DNA from: Thereva unica
Taxonomy: Eukaryota > Arthropoda > Insecta > Diptera > Therevidae
Direction of reading: 5' to 3'
DNA length: 64,000 bases
NCBI GenBank assembly: GCA_949987705.1
Contig: OX465281.1
Coordinates: 174,048,516-174,112,515, forward strand
Positions 54,217-64,000 of this stretch are shown one piece after another. A program made the translations under genes and the position numbers. The notes beneath the pieces are model-generated. The model was given only the letters and a program-made list of their open reading frames with translations, had not been told where the DNA came from and did no database searches. Every line of letters begins with the position of its first letter. The first letter of the stretch is position 1.

Positions 54217-54616
54217 TAGTCAAAGAATACTATCACTTTCTTGAAGCAAGCAAATTAATTTTCTTGACGGCTGTTTTGAATAAGGACTCATATTTTTTCT
54301 AATGATCATATGCCAGTGTCAAATTAACAACAATATTTCCACGTAATCAAATAGTGAATTGCCTCAACAAATATTCCTCGAATTAAAACTTCATCGTGTC
54401 TTGATTTAATACAAATTTTGTTTTGAATAAAAAATATTTAGTTTCTTGACTAAAAAATTAAAAAATCTTATTTTTAAAAAGACATATCTTGGTCCAAAAA
54501 TATAAGTATTAAGCGAAGAAATACAATTGCTTGGCTCGAGAATTTCTAATGTCTTATTCTGACACAGCATTCTTATGTTAAGAATGCAAAAAATTTCTAC
54601 TCAAGCCAACGAAACG
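54217..54616. other. AT-rich spacer, no gene seen
   Basis: Nothing recognisable lies between the foldback copy and the large palindrome. Confidence 0.4.
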
Positions 54617-54663
54617 AAGACTTAGTCCAATCAATCTAAAATAGCTCCATGTAATTTTTGCGT

Positions 54664-55905
54664 TAATTGCCAACAGGAAACAAAAAATATGGTCATATAG
54701 GAAAAAAAATTCTAAAAAAGATAGCGTTTTTTTGTTCGGAATTGGGAATGGCGAACCTAACCTAAAAAATCCCGGAAACTGAAAAAACCGGTTTTTAACG
54801 AATAAAAGAAAAACGTGACCTCGGATCGAAAAAAATCAAATTATAAAGTTTTAGCTATTCAAATTATCTTTCGATTGATGTATATTGAGTTATAGGTTAG
54901 GGCACAAAATATAGAGAAAAATGGGAAAAACTGTCGAAGATCACGTTTTTTTAATTTGTTAATAACTTTTGTTTAACGCCACTTACATATTTGTTATTTG
55001 GTACAAATATTGCTTATTGCTAGCTGAAAAAACGGTGTAATTTTTGTTGCGAAATATTGCACAGTTTCCTTGAATTTTCACTTTTTGCAAAAAAAGGCGT
55101 TCTTGTAAAAACGCTCCTCTTGGTCCATGGATTTCGCTGGATCAACGTTCGAGAGCTTACACTTTTCTTCAAACCTTGTACTATCATGTACAAGTAAAAA
55201 ATAGTGGATTTTAAAAGCGTACAATGCTAAAAATGGCCCCCAAAATGTATTAATAATGAAAAAAACATATGTTTGGTGGAAAAAAACTGACTTTCTGAGT
55301 CTGTTTTTTCATTATTAATACGTTTTTGGGGACCATTCTGAGCATTGTACGCTTTTAAAATCCACTATTTTTTACTTGTACATGATAGTACAAGGTTTGA
55401 AGAAAAGTGTAAGCTCTCGAACGTTGATCCAGCGAAATCCATGGACCAAGAGGAGCGTTTTTACAAGAACGCCTTTTTTTGCAAAAAGTGAAATTTCAAG
55501 GAAACTGTGCAATATTTCGCAACAAAAATTACACCGTTTTTTCAGCTAGCAATAAGCAATATTTGTACCAAATAACAAATATGTAAGTGGCGTTAAACAA
55601 AAGTTATTAACAAATTAAAAAAACGTGATTTTCGACAGTTTTTCCCATTTTTCTCTATATTTTGTGCCCTAACCTATAACTCAATATACATCAATCGAAA
55701 GATAATTTGAATAGCTAAAACTTTATAATTTGATTTTTTTCGATCCGAGGTCACGTTTTTCTTTTATTCGTTAAAAACCGGTTTTTTCAGTTTCCGGGAT
55801 TTTTTAGGTTAGGTTCGCCATTCCCAATTCCGAACAAAAAAACGATATCTTTTTTAGAATTTTTTTTCCTATATGACCATATTTTTTGTTTCCTGTTGGC
55901 AATTA
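54664..55905. repeat. Near-perfect 1,242-bp palindrome (604-bp arms, 34-nt loop)
   Basis: Bases 54,664-55,267 are the inverted complement of 55,302-55,905, with no net length difference. By eye I found fewer than about a dozen mismatches (e.g. 'gatagcg' versus 'gatatcg'). A weaker inverted match continues outward: 'ttagtccaatcaatcta' at 54,620 pairs with ~55,940. No motif-bearing frame lies in the arms. It could be a foldback transposon or the source of a long hairpin RNA. Confidence 0.9.
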
Positions 55906-55969
55906 TTAGATGGATTTGCGTAGATTGATTGGACTAACTATGGAATTGCTAGAATCAAGACAACCAACC

Positions 55970-56790
55970 AAAGTCTGATTATAATGTACCCCTAAGTTTT
56001 GTTCTAATTTTTACAAGTCCTTGATTACTTTGGTATCAATTAGGTATTTTTCTAATTTGATGATTTCATCTTTGTTTTTTCCTAGGATTTCTTCAATACA
56101 TACATATATGGTTTAATATTATGTTTTCTTCTTGCTTTTTCGTATTTGGAATATTCGATTAATATGTGGGTTACAATGATTTGAGTGTTGCATGTGCTGC
56201 AGATGGGTGAAGATTCTTTTTGTAGTATCCCATTATGTGTGATATTGGTGTGCCCTATGCTTAGTCTCGTTAGACTAATTGCGAATTTTCTGTTTTGGTG
56301 GTTTGTTGTTTCCCCAGGGTTCTATTGTTTTTTTTATTTAAACTAATTGGTGTTCCATTGGACTTTGATGATTTTTTTTAGATCAGCAGTTATAGAGTGA
56401 TGTAGTGGTAGAAAATCTATATTGATTGTGTAGTGTAGATTAAAGCTTCTTAGGCCGCCGCTACTAGTCTACTAGTTCATTTCCTTTGATTCCAACACGG
56501 CTTGGAATCCAGAGGAATTTAATTATTGTCCCTTGTATGTAGTTGAGTTTGGTGAAGTTTTATTTTCCATATCATTGATTTTATGGATTTTTTAGTATCG
56601 TTATTGGAAAATACTATGTCTATTGTATGTTTAATGGCGTGTAATTCGGCATCAAAACTTGTGTTATTGGGGGGAATTCTGGTTTTCGTGGTATTGCCGT
56701 CTATAATTATTGCGATCGCTGTGCCGTCATCTGTTTTGGTCCCGTCGATATATATTTATATGTATGTCTTGAATTTGTTCAGTGTCTATA
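55970..56790 (-). pseudogene. I-type non-LTR relic: RNase H and C-terminal region
   Basis: Minus-strand reading gives IYIDGTKTDDGTAIAIIIDG (RNase H first D), NNTSFDAELHAIKHTIDI (E), then KFLWIPSRVGIKGNELVD (the WIPSHVGI.GNE.VD end of RNase H, with H replaced by R). This is followed by RKFAISLTRLSIGHTNITHN, PICSTCNTQIIVTHILIEY (C..C......H.L..C type). The order RNase H then LTRLRIGHT is that of arthropod I-clade elements and their relatives. Several stops and frameshifts break it. The RT itself is not present. Confidence 0.75.
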
Positions 56791-57309
56791 TATTTCTGTT
56801 TTAGTATCTTCTTTTCTCTTTTAGGCTAATATTTTTATAGTTTGAGTAGTTATTGTAACCCAAGGAGGGAGTTTCGGGTGCAGTATCTGAAATGGCATGG
56901 TCGGTTTATTGTAGTTTATGGAATAGATTGTTGTAACGTGGACGAGACGCTCTGTATATTTTCATAGGTGAGGGTAATAAAGTCTCGCATTGAAAATAGG
57001 ATTTCAAACGAATAACGGGATTTCCAATCATTCTCGTTTCCAGTTTTTTTTCTTGCTAATAAAATCATATAAAAAGAGTTAACAAATGTAATGGAAATGG
57101 TTTTCGGGAAATTTTACCATTGCGGTACGATTCAGGTCAAAATTTCAAGTTAGGGTAATGAAGTGTCGCACAGTGTACATCCATTTTAACTTAATTTGCT
57201 ATATAAAATTTTACGATTTTCCAACTTCAACTGGAGATGGCAAGGGTTTCTACAACTGGAAAAGAGACGGGCAAGCAGATGTATTGTAGATGTCGTAACG
57301 AGCCCTAAT
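56791..57309. other. Spacer, no gene seen
   Basis: The phrase 'gggtaataaagtctcgca' near 56,970 recurs as 'gggtaatgaagtgtcgca' near 57,153. Otherwise nothing is recognised. Confidence 0.35.
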
Positions 57310-57775
57310 ATTTAAATCCCATCTCCTGCAAAGTCACTTGGGTCATACCAAAAATTGCCACAAAATTAAAAGCCGCTAATGTGGCAACCCTGATTGCATA
57401 TGATATGGGCACCAGAATTTGGGTTCTTGAGGTCCTATCTCACCATTATACCAAAACCCATCCTCTGCAATATCACTTTGTCTAACTTGATCGGATCAAC
57501 ATTTTCAAAAATTCCCAAAAGTCGAACCTAACCTCCAAACGAGATGGGAATCGAACTATGAATTGGGGGCTACCCAATTAACCTATATACCAAGACCCAT
57601 CCTCTGTAATATAATTTGTTCCATGATCAAAAAATCAAAAAGTTCAAAATTTCATAAAACTGAAACTTAAGTAGACTCGAACTGGCGAATAGTCTTAATC
57701 GCTTGTGCTTTAAGTAATCTAACTTACATACATATATATCAAAGGCCCATCCTCTGCAAAATCACTTTGCAATTC
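57310..57775. repeat. Degenerate tandem array, ~130-150 bp units
   Basis: The word CCCATCCTCTGCAAAATCAC, or close variants, occurs at about 57,320, 57,467, 57,596 and 57,747. Between occurrences the sequence is strongly diverged but includes recurring words such as 'tataccaaaa.ccatcctctg' and 'cgaacct/cgaact'. About three and a half units are visible. No coding role is evident. Confidence 0.6.
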
Positions 57776-60495
57776 TGTTACGATCTCTTGGACTAATAAC
57801 AATAACACAGGACAGCACAAGTTCTGTACGAAAATTGGAAAAGCTTAACTTTTATTTCTAAGCACTATAATTTCCAGTTTTATTTCATTTCGAATATAAT
57901 AATTTTCAGCGGGGTTCCCAAACCCGTCTTTTTACTACTGACCAATATAAAATCACACTCTAAAAATCAACTTGAACCTTCCAGATAGAACTTAAGAGAC
58001 TTTTATTTACACATAAACTTTGTTTCTCATATAAAATAATGAATTTAATACTGTAATCAAATTTAATATTTATTCCTTTACACGCATTCCAAGTAAAAAA
58101 GTGCAGGATGCATCCTATTGAATTAGAGTCTCGTTAAACTCACACTGTTCCGTTGTCTAGCGCTTAGAAAAAAAATTCCATATCCAAATGCTAGGCCGCC
58201 CGCATTCAATTCAGTGCATCACAAAGTGCAGTCTGGTTGCAAAAATATGCCCAGACGCAGTTGTTTGGGTGATAAGCAATCAAAATGATAAAATTAACTT
58301 GATTAATGGACGCAAATTTATAAAACAGAAAGATGCAATAATTGAATCCGCTGCTCGGTTAACGTCTTTTAACAAATAAATAGCTTCAATGTTGATTTTC
58401 AAGATTACCAATTATAGTACAAACGTATCCGATGGGTTTATGAACGCAACCTCATGCCTTGGATTTAATAATAATCTACAATAGAACAGACCGAAAACCG
58501 CAAATGCGATAAAAATAGAATCTTTTATGATAACTTGATTCCTGAAGATGAAATTGCGGTCTGAAACGAACGCAGTCGATTGAGCATAAAAGCCGCGAGC
58601 TTGTTGCTAGTTTACATTTCTGCTGCCATCATTGCCATGTCACCATACCTCACGAGGAGTATAATCATCCAGAACTATGTATAAAAGTCTCCATCATGAG
58701 CATTGTGAATAATGGGGAAGAAGTCCTCGATAAACTGAATACAAGTTGCACAATTCTCTCTACTTGCACTTGTGCTTGCGGCACCCGTGACTAGTTGAGT
58801 CTTGTAGAAACGTGATCCCACATTGTGCTGACCACTATACAATAGAAGCGCCATCCAGGTAACTCCATTTCAGGGTTGCTTTGTTTTAACTTACCAACTG
58901 AATAATATCAATTATAGAAAAGTTATTCAGACTTGATTGGGTTGAAACAGCTTTTAATGTTTTTTCATTGACGAAGACAGGGGGCGATTTTGTATTCATA
59001 AGAATTGTGACATGATTAATGGAAAAGGGACAATAGTCTTGGGTTTGTCTTGCATTTTGCAAATGCTCAATTATACTTACCATTCATTTATCATCTACTG
59101 GTCTGGCAGTATTGATAGTCAGTAAAATTGTTAAAAAGGATTTTTTCTTAGAATATGTCGATTCAGCCCGCCATCTTGGAAAAAAGGATGGATGCATATT
59201 GGCTTTTGGTGTATTTGGTGGTATCTCAGCAACCGTGAATCAAAGGCTTTTGTACAAATAATCAAATTATATACAAACTTAGCATTATTTTTGGTGCAAG
59301 ATTAATACATAACAATTACTAGCGCAAAGTGATAAAATTTAGCAAAAACGAAAATATGTATAGATTTTTTCAAACTCCGTGACACAAAAAATTTGAGCAG
59401 TTCTCCGCACCTCGTTGCCAAATTTTATAAATATTGTTCTATCATTACCCCTCTTTTTAGTTTAAACGGCAACAAAGGCAGAAAAAACTCAACAAAATAA
59501 TTTGTGAAGGGATGCGCGCATGTCGAATGAATAAAGTTAGTTTATATTTATGTATATGTATTGAACAGAGCTTTTGAATACATGTACCTAAGGCCCCTGC
59601 TCAACCAAGCCAGTTTATTCATCATAGTAAATACAATTTTACTATAATTATGCGAAATATTTCTCATCTCTAAATTTAAAATAATTTTAAAAAAAATGCT
59701 GAAAAAAATTCTTTTGAATAAATATGCATTTTCATTCATAAAACGACAGTTCCCCGCAGTCGCAAGAAACACAACCAGGCAGAAGCGACATACGACTGGC
59801 ATTAAACGTCAACAATCTAGTAATCAAAGTGATAAAAACAAAAATTTCGTATTTCTTTAGTAGAAATGCTACAAATTATTTCTGTAGCAAATGTGTTAAA
59901 TACAAAACCTTAAAATAAAAAAATATATAAAAAGGGGCGTTGAATGAATGAATGAATGAATTAAATTTGTAATTTTTTTAAATAATCATTGCAGTTGTAG
60001 AAAAATACACCTCCCTCTAGCAATACGAAGTCGTGACTGATTAAATGGCAGCAAGTAATTTGATTGGAGTAGCTAAATATAACTTAGTCCGAGCTTTTAA
60101 ACATTTTTAAGAGCTTTGCTGGGGTAGATGCGCGGAAAGTCACGACATTTGCAAAAATCTATACATACGTCGCTTATCAAAAACAATGGATTTTACAGGG
60201 GAGCCATTTAAAAGTTTTTAGTTTCATACTAGCCCATGTCATGATCTTGGATTCCAGCGGGTTTCCGGCGGTCATTTTTAAAAGTATTAATATGGATTTT
60301 TGCTACATAAAAATATGCATATTTAGCTATACATTTTCAAAATAAACTCGAAATTGGAAATTTTAGAGTTGTGCCACTATTCTACATAAGCGACGATGTA
60401 TGAGAAAAACTTGCCTTTCGCTCTTCGAAGCTCTTTGGTGATACTGATGGATGTTTAAAGATCGGTAAGCCCATGGTACAATAATATAAGGTAGG
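57776..60495. other. Quiet AT-rich stretch, no gene supported
   Basis: Frames of 60-85 codons occur (e.g. 58,188-58,379 on +, 59,548-59,802 on -) but show no domain I can defend. A short (GAAT)n run lies at ~59,941-59,960. No RNA gene was recognised. This is the least transposon-like part of the window, so a regulatory or intronic role cannot be excluded. Confidence 0.4.
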
Positions 60496-61058
60496 TGTTC
60501 AGATCACGCATTTATTTCTTCAGATCACGCATTTATTTTTAAGTCCATCAAAACCTAAATTTTCCAAAAATATTCAAATTCAAGTAATACAATTTTTTAC
60601 CACAAAACAACTTAGCTTCATTACAGTAAAAATTTATTTTCTTGTTAACGTAGCATTTTTACCACAATACTCTTATCAGTCAGACAGATCATATTACATT
60701 AGAACGTAAGAATTTAATTGTTGAATATGCATTTAAGTTTTCTTTAAAGAAAAATATTTTTTGTTGTAAATATTAAATTAGAGAAAAAAAAATATGTTAG
60801 CCAGGTAGTATATAAGTCGAATTTTAAATGAATAAAGTTCAGTTGACTTTCAACTTGAATAAAGCGTTTTTGGTGTATCACCTAAGACATTTTTTTCCCT
60901 TCTCGTGCACTAGTAGTGAACTAGGGCACTATTCTACAGCGCATAGGTTTTGTACCTAGGCGAAAAACCCCAAACAAAAGCGCATAGGTTTGTACCTAGG
61001 CACATTTCCACCATCAACCAAGCGGGGAGAAAAAAGCTTCCCTCGCTATACAAAAACA
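60496..61058 (+). repeat. 5' LTR of a BEL/Pao retrotransposon
   Basis: It starts TGTTCAGATCACGC and ends ACAAAAACA, i.e. TG...CA, about 563 bp. It contains a TATA-like box, two AATAAA signals, and two internal direct repeats: 'cagatcacgcatttattt' twice at 60,500-60,538 and 'gcgcataggttt.gtacctaggc' twice at ~60,939-61,002. The primer binding site follows directly. The 3' LTR is beyond the window, so the ends are inferred and not checked against a partner. Confidence 0.7.
60809..60815 (+). promoter_or_regulatory. TATA-like box in the LTR
   Basis: TATATAAG lies about 310 bp into the LTR, ahead of AATAAA signals at 60,831 and 60,858. This spacing fits U3-R-U5 order, with transcription starting shortly after. 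Confidence 0.5.
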
Positions 61059-61060
61059 TC

Positions 61061-61078
61061 TGGTGACCCCGACGTGAT
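61061..61078 (+). promoter_or_regulatory. Putative tRNA primer binding site
   Basis: TGGTGACCCCGACGTGAT begins two bases after the LTR's terminal CA. TGG at the start and this spacing are usual for LTR-element primer sites. The tRNA was not identified. Confidence 0.6.
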
Positions 61079-61212
61079 TTAGCAGGGGCTAATATCACGA
61101 TCCACGCAAAATCACAGTCGCTGGAAGCATCGTTAAGGTCACAGCGGACACCTATCCAACACACATACCAGAAGCATAAATTTTATATCCAGCTGATCAT
61201 CGCTTTGAAGTC

Positions 61213-64000
61213 ATGGAACCACTGGCAGAATCACAAGGCAAGGTTGGGGGAGAGATCGAGCAGCTTATATCCAACTACAGGAAGACTCCAACCGAGCGCA
61301 GAACACTGAAATACTGCCAAGACAAACTGCAATGTTTGCAGGCTGCTTGGGAGACATTTCAGCAAACAGATAGCGCGATCAGGAAACTAGAAGACGTACC
61401 ATTGAGCCATGCATATTTCAAGAAGGAATATTTCGACGCCAGAAAGAAGTTATACTACAAATACTTTGAGATCATCGGTGCCAACATAACCGAGCTCAAA
61501 GATGCAGCATCGTCACAACCCCCAGGGCCCATGTTGGACTTGCAATTGGACGACGAGGAAAACGACCATGAAGCTGAAGAAGGTGCTAAGGCATATCAAC
61601 CATCTAAGGGGGCCATCAAGAAGTTAATCAAAACAGGTCAACCGGCTGCTAATCATACAGCAGCTCCCGAGAATAATACAGAGAATAATGACCAAATTGT
61701 GAAGCTGATAAGGAGGCAAGGAGCGATCATGCAGTCACTTGATCGGCTCCTGACACAAACACTTGCGGACAGACAAGTGCAACCCAAGCAGTACTCGGAG
61801 CTACAATTAAAATCAATTGACGGCTATTGGGCTCAGGTTGAGCAGTACCACCAAACTATTTGCGAACTAAGCAATGACCCACAAGCAGTCGGCTATAATA
61901 TGGAGGCATACCTTCAATTGGAGCAGTTGGTCCAAGCAGGAATATTGCACTTAACACAAAAATTGGAAGTGCAAGATGTACCTCAGCAAGTTACCACGCA
62001 ACACTACTCTACTTCAATTAACCAGCCAAGCATGATGCAACTTCCCAAGATCAGCATCCCGAAATTCGACGGCGACTACCTTAAATGGCGCCAATTTCAT
62101 GACCTGTTCAACCAAATGGTAAATAACCAGCAGATGGGAGGATGTCAAAAGCTTTGGTACCTTAAAACCAATTTATCTGGGGAAGCAGAGCGTCTCATAA
62201 GACATTTTACCATAACCGACGAGAACTACGAGGCTGCATGGGATATGCTAAGGGATCGATACAACAACACCAGATTACTTGTGACCGCACTTCTAAATAA
62301 GCTTCTGGCACAGCCGGTGCTCTCTACAGAAAGCGCGGCTGGGATAAAATCCTTACATGATGTAACTCAAGAATGCCTGCTAGGCCTTCAAAATTTAAAC
62401 ATATCTACTAATGATTGGGATCCATTATTAGTGCATCTTTTAATCAAAAAGCTCGATAGAAATACTCATAGCCTATACGAGCAATCATTAAAGGAACCCA
62501 GGAATCTTCAGCCAGTAAAGGAACTACTGGAGTTCTTAGAGACGAGGTTTCAATCACTGGAGGCTTTAGGTAACAAAGGCAGACACCATGAGGCACACCA
62601 AGTGCGGCAGTCGACAGTTAAGGCGCTATCATCAACTTCCAGTGTACCACATAGTTGCAGCATATGCAAGGCCAGCCACCCGTTATATTTCTGCAAGGAG
62701 TTCCTCCAGTTATCTCCGAACAACAGACTCAATTTAGTAAGAAGAAACAAACTTTGCGTTAATTGCCTCAAACCTGGGCATGCAGCTGCTGTTTGTAGCC
62801 TAAGGAGTTGCAAGAAATGCAACAGCAAACACAATTCACTTCTTCATATAGATAGAAACACCAATAGTGTGCCAGCAGTAAAGAATATACCAGTAAACCA
62901 ATCAACTACTCCAGAGGCAGCAGCTAAGCCAGAAAACAAGACAGACAATTATTTCACTCTTGCTACACAAAACAATATGAGAGGAAGACGTTATGTACTA
63001 TTAGGCACCGCCATGATAAATATCAGCAACGGCAAGGGCCTAACAATATCCTGCAGAGCTATACTAGATTCCGGCTCCCAGGTGAACGTTATTACCGAAA
63101 GAGTTTGTAAAAAACTTGGATTAACTCATCGACCGGCAGATACAATTATCGAAGGCATTTGGGAAATGAAGCAGAGAGCCCAAAAAAGAGTAAACGTACT
63201 GATGCAATCAACAACCTCAGGGTTCTCAAGACGTTTAGAGGCATTAGTGGTACCACAAATTATAGCTCCTCAACCAGCCGAGGAGATAGACACCAGCTTA
63301 TGGGACATTCCAAAGAACATACCTCTTGCAGATTCTACATTCAACCATCGTGCAGCAATTGACGTATTGGTCGGAGCAGAATTTTACCATGAACTTTTAT
63401 CTGTCGGCCAAATCAATTTAGGCAAAGGATTGCCAGTACTACAAAATTCTGTCTTAGGATGGATCGTCGCAGGAAGGATAGATGGAATGACACAACCCAA
63501 ATCATTTTGCGGAATTGGAGGCAATCATGATATCAACAGCACCATAGAACGATTCTGGAAACTGGAAGAAGTTGACACTTCTCACGCCGCTTTGACACCT
63601 GCCGAAAAACGCTGCGAAGAGCACTTCATCCAGACCGTTAGAAGAAGCTCCGAAGGTCGCTTCATAGTAAAGTTACCCTTTAACCAAGATCCAGCGCAGC
63701 TGGGTGAATCGATCGACATTGCACTTAGAAGATTCACTTCACTTGAGAAGAAGTTAAGCCGACATGAAGACCTTAAATTGGAATATACGAAGTTCTTGGA
63801 TGAATACTCTCAACTAGGGCACATGCAAGAAGTGCCTATTAGATCAATCCGTCACCCATACTACTTTCTCCCACACCATTGTGTCTTGAAGCCAGAAAGT
63901 AGCACCACCAAACTCAGGGTAGTGTTTGACGCATCGTGTAAAACATCAACCAATTTATCATTAAACGATGTTTTAGCAACAGGACCTACCATCCAGTCGG
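61213..64000 (+). CDS. BEL/Pao Gag-Pol polyprotein, open to window edge
   Basis: The ATG lies ~155 bp after the LTR. The frame has no stop for at least 929 codons and continues beyond the window. Residues 1-270 form a coiled, charged Gag N-terminus (e.g. EQLISNYRKTPTERRTLKY). From ~277 (LPKISIPKFDGDYLKWRQFH) comes the conserved BEL Gag region. From 482 come three zinc knuckles: CSICKASHPLYFC, CVNCLKPGHAAAVC and CKKCNSKHNSLLH. The aspartic protease has its active site at ~619 (ILDSGSQVNVI), with VLVGAEF and VLGWIVAGR beyond. The RT begins near 850 (YFLPHHCVLKPESSTTKLRV, VVFDASCKTS). The protein packages and reverse transcribes the element in the cytoplasm. No disruption is visible, so it could be autonomous. 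Confidence 0.92.
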   Translation, partial: MEPLAESQGKVGGEIEQLISNYRKTPTERRTLKYCQDKLQCLQAAWETFQQTDSAIRKLEDVPLSHAYFKKEYFDARKKLYYKYFEIIGANITELKDAASSQPPGPMLDLQLDDEENDHEAEEGAKAYQPSKGAIKKLIKTGQPAANHTAAPENNTENNDQIVKLIRRQGAIMQSLDRLLTQTLADRQVQPKQYSELQLKSIDGYWAQVEQYHQTICELSNDPQAVGYNMEAYLQLEQLVQAGILHLTQKLEVQDVPQQVTTQHYSTSINQPSMMQLPKISIPKFDGDYLKWRQFHDLFNQMVNNQQMGGCQKLWYLKTNLSGEAERLIRHFTITDENYEAAWDMLRDRYNNTRLLVTALLNKLLAQPVLSTESAAGIKSLHDVTQECLLGLQNLNISTNDWDPLLVHLLIKKLDRNTHSLYEQSLKEPRNLQPVKELLEFLETRFQSLEALGNKGRHHEAHQVRQSTVKALSSTSSVPHSCSICKASHPLYFCKEFLQLSPNNRLNLVRRNKLCVNCLKPGHAAAVCSLRSCKKCNSKHNSLLHIDRNTNSVPAVKNIPVNQSTTPEAAAKPENKTDNYFTLATQNNMRGRRYVLLGTAMINISNGKGLTISCRAILDSGSQVNVITERVCKKLGLTHRPADTIIEGIWEMKQRAQKRVNVLMQSTTSGFSRRLEALVVPQIIAPQPAEEIDTSLWDIPKNIPLADSTFNHRAAIDVLVGAEFYHELLSVGQINLGKGLPVLQNSVLGWIVAGRIDGMTQPKSFCGIGGNHDINSTIERFWKLEEVDTSHAALTPAEKRCEEHFIQTVRRSSEGRFIVKLPFNQDPAQLGESIDIALRRFTSLEKKLSRHEDLKLEYTKFLDEYSQLGHMQEVPIRSIRHPYYFLPHHCVLKPESSTTKLRVVFDASCKTSTNLSLNDVLATGPTIQS

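Noticed and set aside
58188..58379. A 63-codon frame with a faint resemblance to bacterial HPr-type phosphocarriers
   Set aside because: The resemblance rests on loose spacing only; the active-site context is not convincing, and the surroundings are AT-rich insect-like DNA with no bacterial gene nearby.

Overview
The window looks like a stretch of an insect (at least arthropod) nuclear genome. It is AT-rich, has no operons, carries spliceosomal introns, and is packed with arthropod-type transposable elements. I see no convincing host gene. Almost every recognisable protein belongs to a mobile element, and most copies are decayed. The species or order cannot be fixed from the sequence alone.

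Layout, left to right. From 0 to 6 kb there are two long-terminal-inverted-repeat (long-TIR) elements. The first (656-2949) has 892-bp arms. The second (3650-6016) has ~475-bp arms and sits inside an older repeat whose uninterrupted paralogue lies at 16.1-16.5 kb. Each encloses the remnant of a different orphan, transposase-like protein. From 6.3 to 13.4 kb a decayed Helitron-type (PIF1-like) helicase is split three times: by a 5'-truncated RTE retrotransposon with an 11-bp target duplication, by a Penelope-like element with a 13-bp duplication, and by a TA-flanked foldback element. From 13.4 to 19.6 kb lie a CR1-type fragment, a deleted mariner, a BEL reverse-transcriptase relic, a foldback MITE, a solitary mariner end and a Tc1 copy. 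A minus-strand Jockey-like element (19.9-22.4 kb) is cut by a MITE and ends in (TA)n. From 22.5 to 31.4 kb there are foldbacks, unclassified repeats and small fragments. A nearly complete minus-strand RTE follows at 31.4-34.6 kb, then mostly anonymous DNA, then a minus-strand LOA-type element with RNase H at 40.7-43.6 kb.

From 43.66 to 52.97 kb there is a three-layer nest. A PIF/Harbinger transposon with a TTA duplication carries a transposase on + and a MADF-BESS protein on -. Each gene has one intron, and that intron contains an exon of the other gene. A second RTE family landed in it, and a CR1/Jockey-group element with an intact 981-residue EN-RT frame then landed in the RTE. To the right follow a second foldback copy with a small Harbinger inside it, a 1,242-bp near-perfect palindrome (604-bp arms, 34-nt loop), an I-type RNase H relic, degenerate ~140-bp tandem units, a quiet AT-rich stretch, and finally the 5' end of a BEL/Pao LTR retrotransposon whose Gag-Pol frame stays open from 61,213 to the window edge.

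The genes do not form a cellular pathway. The useful reading is stratigraphic: target duplications and split reading frames give an order of insertions. The youngest-looking pieces are the BEL element, the CR1-type element at 44.8-48.4 kb, the two nearly identical RTE copies and the large palindrome.
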